Positions 43,958 through 52,450 of a DNA stretch of 64,000 nucleotides are shown piece after piece (positions within the stretch are counted from its first letter, which is position 1; every line of letters starts with the position of its first letter). The position numbers and the translations under genes are program-made. The stretch is taken from assembly GCF_900100785.1 (NCBI RefSeq), contig NZ_FNCP01000008.1, forward strand, positions 115,536 through 179,535, in the 5' to 3' direction. Source of the DNA: Desulfosporosinus hippei DSM 8344. GTDB lineage: Bacteria > Bacillota > Desulfitobacteriia > Desulfitobacteriales > Desulfitobacteriaceae. The notes beneath the pieces are model-generated. The model was given only the letters and a program-made list of their open reading frames with translations, was not told where the DNA came from and did no database searches.

Positions 43958-44524
43958 TTACCTCCTCTTGGTTGCTAGAGAACTATTCTTCAAATCGTCT
44001 ATACGCTCTTGACAACGCATCTTGATCACCTGATTAAAATATTCGTCAAAGGATCCATCTGAATTTTTAGTTTCCCTTTCATAAACCTGTTGCATAAGGT
44101 CAAATAATGATTCTTCAATTTCAAAGAACTCCCGTTGGCTGTTTGGCGTCTGCTCACTGAATCTTGTCAGCCCCAGGATGTTCTCTGTTAGGAAGACGAT
44201 CTGCTGAGCGTTTTCTATATCACCCTTAATATTGTAGGTAATCGTCATAGCCTGAGGGTTCAACTTAAATCTAAGCTTGATAATATTTAAGCTGGAGTGG
44301 AAGGCAAGACAACTCATGGTCTTGCCTATCTCACAGATATTTATAAGGTCGGTGACAGTACATCGGGTGCTCGTCTCAACACCAGCGCTTTTTTGGTGCA
44401 TTATAATACCCAGGTCAGTTATGGGCAAATTGCCTAACTCAGCTAGGCTATAAGCGAATTGAGTCAATTGACCTTGGGAAAAAATTTTATTCTCATATAG
44501 ACGTTTGAGAAATGCAACCTTCAC
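43958..44524 (-). CDS. Hypothetical protein, paralogue of the downstream gene
   Basis: 188 residues of the same unknown family as the following gene, probably by tandem duplication. It has a basic, helical C-terminus (RCQERIDDLKNSS). The conserved ICEIG core and a CxAFH/DFHLS segment could form a small ligand pocket, but that is only a guess. It starts 51 bases after the iron-sulfur gene stop, so the three genes may be co-transcribed. Confidence 0.65.
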   Translation of the reverse strand: MKVAFLKRLYENKIFSQGQLTQFAYSLAELGNLPITDLGIIMHQKSAGVETSTRCTVTDLINICEIGKTMSCLAFHSSLNIIKLRFKLNPQAMTITYNIKGDIENAQQIVFLTENILGLTRFSEQTPNSQREFFEIEESLFDLMQQVYERETKNSDGSFDEYFNQVIKMRCQERIDDLKNSSLATKRR

Positions 44525-44575
44525 ACAGATAGCCTCCAGATCCCTAATTAAACTAATCCTCTTCCTGCCGATACA

Positions 44576-45805
44576 TCAATGGGAAAACTGCTTATTCTCA
44601 TCGACTAAACCCAGGGCAATTTCTACTAAGGCTGTGAGATGCATCATTTTCATACCAAGCTTGTAATGCCTATTCATATCAACAAACTGATCCATGCAGT
44701 TATGGCAAGGAATACAGCCAATGGTCGCGCCGGTAGCCAGAAGCTGATCGACTTTAGGTTTGGCTTTAATCATCCGCATTTCTTTAGATTCAGCGACAGC
44801 TCCCGCTCCCCCGCCGGCTCCACAACAAATGTTATACTCCCTGTTGGGCGTCATTTCCCGAAAGTCCATGACAGTATGACTCAACACATAGCGCTGAGGG
44901 TCAACAACCCCCTCTTTACGCACGGTATTACAGGGATCATGCAGTGTTACCGGGATGGTATTTCTGGTCTTATCCAGTTTTAAGGTACCATCTTTAACCC
45001 AATCCGCATACAGCTCCATGATATGACGAACCGGCATCTCTTTTCCTTTCCAATAATCCCGGGCAAACACTCTGGTTGACCGGAAGGCGTGACCGCATTC
45101 TGTGACAATAATTTCTTTAGCGTTTAACCTCTCGGCTTCTTCAAACAACGGGCGTGAGATTTCGTCAAATTCATCGTTTTTGCCGGTGAACAAACAAATA
45201 TTCGTAGCATCCCAACGCTTAGAGCTAATAGTGAAGTTGGCCTTGGCGGCGTGGAAAACATTGAGTATACTCTGCAGATCAGCCGGATAATGTTTAATTT
45301 CCCGGGCATTGAATCCAAAAATAAAATCTGCATTGGGTACATTTAAAGGAATCTTATAAGTCGGATCCTTCAAATCTTCCTGCATCATTTCTTCTATCCA
45401 TTCTAATGTCTCATCAAAATCTATTTGTTCAACAGCCATCTGATTGCCTGTCCGGATATGATCATCGGCAATAACCTGCAAATAACCGGGTGCCTTTTCT
45501 ACTTTTCCCCGGAAGGCTCTCGTGAGTGCGTTCATATTCACTCCCATTGGACATTCCACCGTACAGCGATTGCACATTGTGCAATTCCAGATAAAGGGGT
45601 CATTTTCTGCTTCTTCCCGCATCCCCAGAGCTACTTTACGTATAAACTTGCGAGGATCCTGATCTTTATGAAGATCACTATAAATACAACCGGCAGTACA
45701 CATACCGCAAGTAAGGCAATTAGAGAAATCGTAGCCATTTAATAAACCTGCTATTTCTTCACGTAAGGTTGGATCTAAATTTTTAACTCTTATTGGTTCC
45801 CGCAA
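44576..45805 (-). CDS. HdrD/GlpC-like (Fe-S)-binding protein with CCG domain
   Basis: 409 residues. Two [4Fe-4S] motifs are near the N-terminus (CLTCGMCTAGC at about 37-47 and CTMCNRCTVEC at about 74-84). The C-terminal half has a cysteine-rich CCG domain (CCGAGGGAG at about 320, with a later CIPCHNC), typical of heterodisulfide reductase subunit D, GlpC and DsrK/TmcB. There is no flavin domain, so it is an electron-transfer subunit in the cytoplasm, perhaps of a disulfide- or thiol-linked redox chain. No membrane partner is adjacent. DsrK-like members are common in sulfate reducers. Confidence 0.85.
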   Translation of the reverse strand: MREPIRVKNLDPTLREEIAGLLNGYDFSNCLTCGMCTAGCIYSDLHKDQDPRKFIRKVALGMREEAENDPFIWNCTMCNRCTVECPMGVNMNALTRAFRGKVEKAPGYLQVIADDHIRTGNQMAVEQIDFDETLEWIEEMMQEDLKDPTYKIPLNVPNADFIFGFNAREIKHYPADLQSILNVFHAAKANFTISSKRWDATNICLFTGKNDEFDEISRPLFEEAERLNAKEIIVTECGHAFRSTRVFARDYWKGKEMPVRHIMELYADWVKDGTLKLDKTRNTIPVTLHDPCNTVRKEGVVDPQRYVLSHTVMDFREMTPNREYNICCGAGGGAGAVAESKEMRMIKAKPKVDQLLATGATIGCIPCHNCMDQFVDMNRHYKLGMKMMHLTALVEIALGLVDENKQFSH

Positions 45806-46114
45806 TCTTACTGCACCTCCAACATTAATTTAATAGTTCAAGCGTAAATGGAATATCAGTCCGTTTTTCACCTCACTCCCTTAACAAGAGCGCTTGGAGA
45901 TTTTCCTTGCTGCAGTCAATATTAGTCGCCCTAACCTTTCCCTGCTGTCGGATTCGTTAAACACTTACATCTTCATTTAATTTACGCTTTAATACTCTAA
46001 TATCTATATTAAAAATTAACAATCTAGGAAAGTCAGAAGAGGGCCAATTTCAAGGCTCACTGCAAGTTTAGGGAAAACACAGTGTCGCGAACGCTTTAAA
46101 AAATAAGAACCACA

Positions 46115-46178
46115 TTAGTTATTGACATATGTCCTTATAGTCAATAATACTCCATTAAAAACATATGTCAATAACTAA
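46115..46178. repeat. 18-bp inverted repeat with embedded promoter
   Basis: TTAGTTATTGACATATGT (46115-46132) and its exact complement ACATATGTCAATAACTAA (46161-46178), 28 bases apart. The left arm supplies TTGACA; TAATAC follows after 17 bases on the plus strand. The right arm supplies TTGACA on the minus strand with ATTATT after 17 bases. The arrangement looks like a regulated divergent promoter. Confidence 0.6.
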
Positions 46179-46300
46179 AATTCAGATTATTGGAAAAGCA
46201 TCAAATTAGCTGTTCTTACCTGAGGCAGTTTGGGGACAAATGAAAACAAAAAAGAGTTACTTCAGTAATCTTATGACTTGCTGAAATAACTCTTTTATTT
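46158..46300 (+). ncRNA. Candidate small RNA
   Basis: Runs from the expected start after the embedded promoter to a terminator. Its only ORFs are very short and lack ribosome sites (for example 14 codons from ATG at 46164). No homology was recognised; the call rests on promoter plus terminator spacing alone. Confidence 0.3.
46249..46300 (+). terminator. Rho-independent terminator
   Basis: AAAAGAGTTA-C-TTCAG pairs with CTGAA-A-TAACTCTTTT, followed by ATTTTT. It closes the candidate transcript above. Confidence 0.75.
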
Positions 46301-46429
46301 TTCCGGCTATGTTTACATTTGTATGCCGTGATTGCCCAAATCACATTGATTGGGACGATAACCTATAATCTTAAACTCAGACTGGAATAAAAAGTTGTTA
46401 TTACGCTGTCAAATTCAAATTGCAAAATT

Positions 46430-46906
46430 TTAATCCTCTTCCAGTCGCACTGATTTTCTCAACAGCCTTAAGCCATTCATCAGCAAGAGATAGCCCAAGA
46501 ATCCACCTAAAGTATTCAAAATAACATCATCAATATCCGCCGTCCCGAGTTTTGTGATTAGCTGTATTCCTTCCAGGACAGAACTTGTTGTGAAGGTAGT
46601 AATCACAAGAGCTTTTGCACTTTTGAGCTTAGTAAAAACAAGGGGCAGCAGAAAACCCATGGGCATAAACGCTAAGACATTGCCAAACAAGTTAAAAAAC
46701 CAAACATCAATATTATCATCACTGACCCAGCTTATATAGGTAATGATTGTTTTAAAAGGAATTAAATTAAACCGCAGGTCCTCCCCGGAAAACCTAAAGT
46801 ATTCACTGTAAGCAAAAAAGAAAAGTCTATAGAGCAAATAGGTAAAATAAATAAGAAAAAGTACCCCTGGCATTTTTCGCACCAGCTTATTTAATCGGGA
46901 AGGCAT
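46430..46906 (-). CDS. VanZ-family membrane protein
   Basis: 158 residues starting at 46906, where GTGAGGAG is placed 7 bases upstream; longer in-frame starts have no such site. Four membrane helices are visible. The family pattern is present: FNLIPFKTI, then NLFGNVLAFMPMGFLLPL and TSSVLEGIQLITKLGTADIDDVILNTLGGFLGY. VanZ-like proteins give low-level teicoplanin resistance in enterococci and have other, undefined envelope roles elsewhere. No glycopeptide resistance genes are nearby. Confidence 0.88.
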   Translation of the reverse strand: MPSRLNKLVRKMPGVLFLIYFTYLLYRLFFFAYSEYFRFSGEDLRFNLIPFKTIITYISWVSDDNIDVWFFNLFGNVLAFMPMGFLLPLVFTKLKSAKALVITTFTTSSVLEGIQLITKLGTADIDDVILNTLGGFLGYLLLMNGLRLLRKSVRLEED

Positions 46907-47044
46907 ATAAATGCTCCTCACTTTCTCACTTCTTATTATTTCCATATTCATATACCTTCCGGAGATCCTCAAGCACCATATGATGACGTAAACCTGAAGA
47001 TTTTGCACCTTAATTCATGGCAAAACCCAGCCGATTTCTTCCCC

Positions 47045-47497
47045 TTAAAGTTCTGATGTACCAAAGATTTGTTTTAAGTGATGCTCCAGGTGTCTCAGGT
47101 AATCCTGTACCAACTCAAAGAGGGTCATTGATTTATTATCACCTATGTCACACATATAACCCAGTTTCTCTTCCGGTATTCTTGAGATGATTCTAAGGAT
47201 ATGTCTATTTAATACCGTCCAGAGGGAAATAATCTCATCCAGAGACATATTTTGATAATCCTGAATCATGACCCAATTGTTTTGGTCATAAGGCACTATC
47301 ACAAAAGGCTGCTTCTCAAACTGAATTTTTATGAACCTATGATGATTGTTAGTAGCGGAATCACATAAATGGCCCAATATTTCCTTTTTCGACCACCTGC
47401 CTTCTATGCGAACTGAAAATTCTTGTTCTGAATACTGTTTGACCTTGGCAGGTACTGACTGAATTAAGTAGTTAAGTCTTTCGTTAATATCTCTCAT
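47045..47497 (-). CDS. DinB/YfiT-superfamily protein
   Basis: About 150 residues in a four-helix bundle of the DinB type. Metal-ligand histidines are in EILGHLCDSATNNHHRF and YLRHLEHHLKQIF. The HLCDSA and HHLKQ motifs match the YfiT/DUF664 group of thiol-dependent metal enzymes, which in Firmicutes may use bacillithiol. An upstream in-frame TTG would add eight residues; the ATG at 47497 is preferred, though its ribosome site (GTGAGG) is close. Substrate unknown. Confidence 0.78.
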   Translation of the reverse strand: MRDINERLNYLIQSVPAKVKQYSEQEFSVRIEGRWSKKEILGHLCDSATNNHHRFIKIQFEKQPFVIVPYDQNNWVMIQDYQNMSLDEIISLWTVLNRHILRIISRIPEEKLGYMCDIGDNKSMTLFELVQDYLRHLEHHLKQIFGTSEL

Positions 47498-47620
47498 ATC
47501 CTCACTCTTCTTTCTTCTCAATATTCTGGGTAAGCAATCGATTACCTAATGTATACTATTTCTGTTGATAACTTTCTGTTTTCAATAAAGTTTTCCGCGA
47601 GCAGATTAAGAGATAGCCTT

Positions 47621-48886
47621 TTAAATGAGGGGTTGTAATTCCACATGGGTGGATGTTCCTGACTTGGTGAATTGGACCAGCTCAACCCCATCAGCCGAGA
47701 TATAATTTTCATCGCCCTGCAATTTAACCTCCGTAAGATGACCCTCAGTAATAATATTGGCTGTATGATTATCGCAGACAATTATCTGTCCCTTCCCTCC
47801 AACCAGGGCACTAATATTTTTATTATAAGGAACTGATCCTTCCCATTCAGTTTTTAGCGCAGGGTTATCCTTCATCACTTCAAGGTCATACGTAGTTTTA
47901 ATCTTTACGAGTTGATTATCAACTACTTCTCCGATATACACTCTTCCGTTTCTAACCCCAATAATTCTATCATTGGTATTTTCTGAGATGACCAGACGCT
48001 TATCTTTTTTTAAGGCTTCAACGTATTGAATTGCCGCAACTTGCTGGATAGTCCCCACTTTACTATCAAGATAAAGTGTCGAGAAGCGATCAGAGGTGGC
48101 CATATTATTGATAAGCTCTCTTGGTTTGTTTAGGGTGCTTAAGTTTTTCATAACGTTAATTTTCATGAGCTGTTGGGTAGAGCCATTCGTGACAGTTAAG
48201 TACATCAAATTAGTAGCTGCTGCGACAACAAACTTTTCGAGTTTTCCGCCTGCAGCAATCTCTTCACTGCAACTCGGTGGGTCAAAGGAATTCAAACGAT
48301 CTTCAGGAGCGCTATCTTCATCACTATCCGGAAGTTCCAGTGAATACATTTCAGTAAGTTGTGGACTTCCATACCGTTTTTCATACCTAGGTTCAGTCGG
48401 AACCTTTTGGGTCACAATTTCCCCTTGGTTTGGGTCTTCTGTTTTCTCAACGACTGAAGGGTTTGGGACAATAGTCTGAGGGGGGTATACTTTGACGGTT
48501 GTCACCTCATTAGGGTTTTTCTTGGCATAAAAATAGAGTAAGATATTTCGATCCGGCAACCATTGATACCTCAAAACTCCCAGGGTTTGATCCGTGGCAG
48601 ACGGAGATTTTTTTTCAAAGACAATCTTTTCTTTTTTTAAGTTAAAAATTTTAAGTGTACCCTTTTCCATATAAGCTAAGTAGTCCTTGGCGTAAGAAAC
48701 TTGAATATTAGTAAGCTCAGAACCAGGGATGGTTGCTTGAAGCTGGAGTGTGATCGGTGGCTCATTTGCTAGCGGAGTCAGTCCCATAACTTTTTGAATT
48801 TGGATGTTCAAAAGCGTGTGCCCTCCAAATTGAAAAACCAGTGACACTAATATCCAAACTAACAAGATCCGAAGTTTCTTCTTCAT
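47621..48886 (-). CDS. Membrane-anchored extracellular protein, NAGPA cluster
   Basis: 421 residues. One N-terminal transmembrane helix (residues about 5-25) leads to a large outside domain rich in beta strands with repeating YLAYMEKGTLKIFNL-like and GRVYIGEVVDNQLVKI-like units, consistent with a beta-propeller, though no family was recognised. The middle has a Pro/Glu-rich linker (about 140-200). It is the last gene of a probable four-gene operon with blaI, the M56-NAGPA gene and the NAGPA gene; the gap to the preceding gene is 78 bases. It could bind the same wall glycan as its neighbours. Confidence 0.55.
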   Translation of the reverse strand: MKKKLRILLVWILVSLVFQFGGHTLLNIQIQKVMGLTPLANEPPITLQLQATIPGSELTNIQVSYAKDYLAYMEKGTLKIFNLKKEKIVFEKKSPSATDQTLGVLRYQWLPDRNILLYFYAKKNPNEVTTVKVYPPQTIVPNPSVVEKTEDPNQGEIVTQKVPTEPRYEKRYGSPQLTEMYSLELPDSDEDSAPEDRLNSFDPPSCSEEIAAGGKLEKFVVAAATNLMYLTVTNGSTQQLMKINVMKNLSTLNKPRELINNMATSDRFSTLYLDSKVGTIQQVAAIQYVEALKKDKRLVISENTNDRIIGVRNGRVYIGEVVDNQLVKIKTTYDLEVMKDNPALKTEWEGSVPYNKNISALVGGKGQIIVCDNHTANIITEGHLTEVKLQGDENYISADGVELVQFTKSGTSTHVELQPLI

Positions 48887-48964
48887 GCGTAACTTCTCCT
48901 TCTATAACGGTAATTACTTTGATCCTATAAGAGGGAGCTGCAAGGCTTCCTCCATTCGTTGCTA

Positions 48965-49927
48965 CTATTCTGGCATGACCACAAATGCCGTTGGCAGGTA
49001 GCGTTCACCAGCCCAGTTCCAAAGTTTATTAATCACTTTTCCGTTATAAAAGAGTTCTGTAGAAGAACCGCCATCCAGATTGGCCGCATTCACTGCATCG
49101 TAATCCTTGAAAAGGTTATAGAGGTCGCTCATTTTTGCTCCCCAACTCCAAGTTGGTTGGCGACCATCAATTACGACTAGAATAATCGTGCCGTCTGCTT
49201 TCTGTCCGATGGCAGTTCGTGGCGCAACTCCCCAAGTAGAGTCTTGAAATTCCCCTCGTTTTCCGTCTTTTATTAAGGCTGGCCAAAACGACACCCCTTC
49301 CTGAAGGTTTTTCTTTTTAACGTCATCAGCCATTATTTGTCCGACGATCAGTTTGCCCTCTTTATCAAGGGCCACAATGTCTGTACTTTTGTTGCCAATA
49401 CTGTTATGGACGATTTCTCCATTATGAATGGTTAATCCGTCAGGAAACCCTCCATTTCCTGCACCATTGGGGTCATAAAACCCTCCGCCATTTATTCCCG
49501 CAATAGCCCCAGTGTCTTTAACGAAGTCACTTACCCGTTCACCTGTAACCTCCAATTCTTTTGTCACAGCCACTTTTACCCGTTTGGGATCCTTTATGAG
49601 CATTACTTTGCCTTTAAATGCCTTACCGTTAATATCTTCAATCGTGATACCAGCAGATGCATCTGAAACAATACGCCGGATTGGACCATTAGACGGCAGG
49701 GATGCGCTGTCATATTTGTTAACAATCTCGCTAATTTCCTCATCCGAGAGAAACGCCTTAACAACCTGTGGATGTCTAGAAGTGAGAATAGAACCAACCG
49801 CTAAAGTTTTCGTTGCTTCAAATGGCCCCCACAAAACGGTAAACGGAAACAAGATTACGGAGAAAACCAGATTAAAGATGATAAAAACAAGCATCATTTT
49901 GGGCCGTATTTTTCGATTTTTCCTCAT
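48965..49927 (-). CDS. Phosphodiester glycosidase (NAGPA) family protein
   Basis: 320 residues. One N-terminal membrane helix (about 11-30) and an extracellular NAGPA domain of residues about 90-320. Family blocks seen: AIAGINGGGFYDPNG, PDGLTIHNGEIV, GVAPRTAIGQKADGTIILVVIDGRQ and NAANLDGGSSTELF. Enzymes of this fold remove GlcNAc from phosphodiester links, in bacteria probably on teichoic acids or other anionic glycans. The domain is very similar (well over half identical by eye) to the C-terminal domain of the M56 protein encoded upstream, so one derives from the other. It follows that gene by 38 bases. Confidence 0.85.
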   Translation of the reverse strand: MRKNRKIRPKMMLVFIIFNLVFSVILFPFTVLWGPFEATKTLAVGSILTSRHPQVVKAFLSDEEISEIVNKYDSASLPSNGPIRRIVSDASAGITIEDINGKAFKGKVMLIKDPKRVKVAVTKELEVTGERVSDFVKDTGAIAGINGGGFYDPNGAGNGGFPDGLTIHNGEIVHNSIGNKSTDIVALDKEGKLIVGQIMADDVKKKNLQEGVSFWPALIKDGKRGEFQDSTWGVAPRTAIGQKADGTIILVVIDGRQPTWSWGAKMSDLYNLFKDYDAVNAANLDGGSSTELFYNGKVINKLWNWAGERYLPTAFVVMPE

Positions 49928-49965
49928 GCTGCCTCCCTTAAGATCATGATCAATGAAACCTCACT

Positions 49966-51831
49966 CTAAGGGGTAACTACAAAGGCTGTGGAAACATAGC
50001 GTTCCCCAAAAACGTTCGGAAGTTTATTCTGAACTTTACCTTGAAAGACCATTTCTGAGGAAGAACCGCCATCGAGATTGACCGCATTAACGGCATGATA
50101 ATCCTCAAAAACTTTCGTAAGGTCACTTAAAGTCGCCCCGATACTCCAAGTAGGCTGGCGTCCGTCAATAACAACGAAAATTACAGTACCATCCGCCCTC
50201 TGACCGATACCGGTCCGTGGGGCAATTCCCCAGCCACCATCTTCTAAAATTACAGATTTGCCCTCTCGGATAAGATTAGGCGCAAAAGTAACAGCTTCAC
50301 GAATGTGTCGAGCTTCCAATTGATTAGCCCTCATCTTGCCCAGAACCAGTTTTCCCTGGTCATCAAATCCCACAATATTGGCTTCGTTTTCTCCCACATT
50401 ATTGTCGACCAGTTTCCCGTTCTGCACAGTTAACCCGTCTGGAAAAGCTCCGTTCCCTTTTCCATTTGGGTCATAAAACCCTCCTGCATTAATTCCGGCG
50501 ATGGCTCCCCTAGCTTTGACGAGCTCGCTGACTCGCTCTCCCATAACCCCAATATCTTTAGTAACGGCTAATTTAATTCGGGTGGGATCCTTGATCAACA
50601 TCACTTTGCCTTTAAATTTTTCACCTGAGATATCCTCCACTATGACTCCCGAGCTTATATCGCTAAACTCTTTGGGGAGCATGTTTGCTTGTTCCGGTTC
50701 TTTTTCATATAAAGGGGGGTTGGCCATCGCTTGAGGACTGGCAAATGACGTAAAGGCTAGTAATACTATTGCCACAACTCCCAGCAACGACCATTTAGCT
50801 GAAGATCGATGATTCTCACTGCTTTTAATCATGATTAGTCTCTTCTTGATTTGTGAATTTGAGCCACACAAACTTGCCATACCTGCTAGGCGAGGGGTTG
50901 CAGAATATGTCTCTGCCAGCTTGAGAAGTGTATAAGCGTAGTCGCTGCATTGCTCCGCATCTATCCGGGCTGTCGCTAGAGCATCACAGGATATCTCCTG
51001 GTCTTCCCGCATCCGGTAAAAAGCGTACCAAATTAGTGGGTTAAACCAGTGACAGATAATCAAGAGCTGGGTTAAGCAATTTATCCAAACATCCTTACGT
51101 TTAAAATGGATAAGCTCATGTAAAAAGATATGATTTAACTGTTCCAAACTAAACCTTTCCTCAATTCCAATGGGTAATAGCAACCTGGGGCGGCTCAAGC
51201 CTAATAATGATGGGCTGTTTACCTGCCTCGACTTTAAGAGAGGAATCTCTGTTATTATCTTTAAATCTGCTTTGAGTTTATTGAACTCCGAAAGCAAACC
51301 TTGGTCAGTCACCACTGCATGTCCAATGTTTTTAGAAAACCGTTTGTTAACGATCACTGTGAGAATGGTCAATATCAAGACTCCTAATAACCATATGTAA
51401 GACATTAGTCTATAAACGAACGGGAAAGAAATCCATGTATTTGATTTTTCTCTTGGGCCCAGGGTTTCTGAGCTTACAACAGCCATCTGAGAATCGCCAT
51501 CCCCGACAGCTGTTAATTCAAAAGTAGATTGTTGATTGGCAAGGTTTGCTGAGGATGATGGTATGGTTCGGTCAATGATCGAAGCCACCTTTTGCTGGAG
51601 GTGGGATAAGTCGAGGTAATTATAAACACTTATCGGGCTATTGGGTGTCCATGGCAACACTAAACCAATGATTAAGACTGACCATAACATATACTGAAAT
51701 CCTGCCCGAATTTTATATCTAAGTACAAATTTTACTCCGAGAAGAAAAATGATAAAAATGCTTGCCTTGGCTGATGTTATCAAAACCCAGTTGAAGAAGC
51801 TTAGATAATTTGCCTGTGAAAGCGTTAGCAT
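49966..51831 (-). CDS. BlaR1-like M56 metallopeptidase fused to a NAGPA domain
   Basis: 621 residues from the ATG at 51831, 4 bases after the blaI stop with AAGGAG inside the end of blaI; a start 8 codons earlier overlaps blaI and is less likely. The N-terminal ~385 residues are the BlaR1/MecR1 module: four membrane helices and a cytoplasmic zinc protease with HELIHFKRKDVW. The last helix (KWSLLGVVAIVLLAF) leads outside to a NAGPA domain at about 400-621 (AGINAGGFYDPNG, NLDGGSSSEMVF). In BlaR1 the outside part binds beta-lactams; here it is a glycosidase-like sensor. It probably cleaves the BlaI repressor upon binding a wall glycan. Confidence 0.85.
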   Translation of the reverse strand: MLTLSQANYLSFFNWVLITSAKASIFIIFLLGVKFVLRYKIRAGFQYMLWSVLIIGLVLPWTPNSPISVYNYLDLSHLQQKVASIIDRTIPSSSANLANQQSTFELTAVGDGDSQMAVVSSETLGPREKSNTWISFPFVYRLMSYIWLLGVLILTILTVIVNKRFSKNIGHAVVTDQGLLSEFNKLKADLKIITEIPLLKSRQVNSPSLLGLSRPRLLLPIGIEERFSLEQLNHIFLHELIHFKRKDVWINCLTQLLIICHWFNPLIWYAFYRMREDQEISCDALATARIDAEQCSDYAYTLLKLAETYSATPRLAGMASLCGSNSQIKKRLIMIKSSENHRSSAKWSLLGVVAIVLLAFTSFASPQAMANPPLYEKEPEQANMLPKEFSDISSGVIVEDISGEKFKGKVMLIKDPTRIKLAVTKDIGVMGERVSELVKARGAIAGINAGGFYDPNGKGNGAFPDGLTVQNGKLVDNNVGENEANIVGFDDQGKLVLGKMRANQLEARHIREAVTFAPNLIREGKSVILEDGGWGIAPRTGIGQRADGTVIFVVIDGRQPTWSIGATLSDLTKVFEDYHAVNAVNLDGGSSSEMVFQGKVQNKLPNVFGERYVSTAFVVTP

Positions 51832-51835
51832 CACT

Positions 51836-52213
51836 TTACTCCTTCCTGTCTTCAAGGAGCCGTTTTAGTTCTTCGATGTCGTCCTGAGAGAGTTTTTCAT
51901 CTTTGAGAAAGTTAACCAGCATGGGCTTTAGAGCTCCGCCAAAAACTCGAGTGAGAAAGGACTTACTCTCTGCTTGGATACACTCTTGCTCTGTCACCAA
52001 CGGATAGTAGATATAAACCCTGCCCTCTTCTTTGAAACCGAGAGCCTCTTTTTTCACGAGTCTCCCAATCAAAGTCTTAATCGTGTTTGGTTTCCAATCT
52101 GTCGATTCTTCTAAAGCCTTAACGATTTCATTTGCGGTACATGGTGCCGACTTCAACCAACAGATCTTCATAACTTCCCATTCTGCATCAGATATATTAG
52201 GTATGTTTTTCAA
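51836..52213 (-). CDS. blaI: BlaI/MecI/CopY-family repressor
   Basis: 125 residues. The winged helix is seen in SDAEWEVMKICWLKSAPCTANEIVKALEESTDWKPNTIKTLIGRLVKKEALG, exactly the BlaI layout, followed by a dimerisation C-terminus. Cleavage by a BlaR1-type protease normally occurs in the Asn-Phe-type region at about residue 100; here FLTRVFGGAL is the matching segment. It is first gene of the operon and should repress it. Two operators of the TACA-N2-TGTA type lie in its promoter. No beta-lactamase gene is in the window, so the regulated genes appear to be the NAGPA set. Confidence 0.92.
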   Translation of the reverse strand: MKNIPNISDAEWEVMKICWLKSAPCTANEIVKALEESTDWKPNTIKTLIGRLVKKEALGFKEEGRVYIYYPLVTEQECIQAESKSFLTRVFGGALKPMLVNFLKDEKLSQDDIEELKRLLEDRKE

Positions 52214-52239
52214 AGTTGAATCTCCTCTCAGTTTAAGTT

Positions 52240-52287
52240 TACATATGTAGTTGATAGTATACTACAACTGTAATCGATTACTGTCAA
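52240..52287 (-). promoter_or_regulatory. blaI promoter with two BlaI operators
   Basis: Minus-strand TTGACA (52282-52287), 17-base spacer, TAGTAT (52259-52264). Two boxes match the BlaI/CopY consensus TACANNTGTA exactly: TACAACTGTA (52263-52272, overlapping the -10) and TACATATGTA (52240-52249, over the start site). The spacer also holds a perfect palindrome, GTAATCGATTAC (52270-52281). Confidence 0.75.
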
Positions 52288-52395
52288 GCATATTTTCTGA
52301 ACTTTCAGGGCTTTCCAGTCCGGTTAGCGTTGCTTAAACCTTACAAGATCTCCTAGGATCATTCAGCTGGCCTCCCCATTGATTATTAAAACTAA

Positions 52396-52444
52396 AACAG
52401 GATCCATTCCCTACGACAGAGAAAGGGTCCTGTTAGTTCCGGAA
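52396..52444 (-). terminator. Terminator of the large NAGPA gene
   Basis: AACAGGATCC pairs with GGGTCCTGTT around a 29-base loop; on the minus strand TTTTAGTTTTAAT follows. It lies just past the stop at 52451. Confidence 0.65.
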
Positions 52445-52450
52445 AATCAC

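Larger units (their letters stand above)
45806..46429. other. Intergenic region with a possible small RNA unit
   Basis: No protein gene supported in 624 bases. The first ~300 bases hold only promoter-like AT-rich sequence for the HdrD-like gene. From 46115 there is an inverted repeat carrying a promoter-like element, and at 46249-46300 a terminator; together they bracket a possible transcript (listed separately). Confidence 0.55.
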
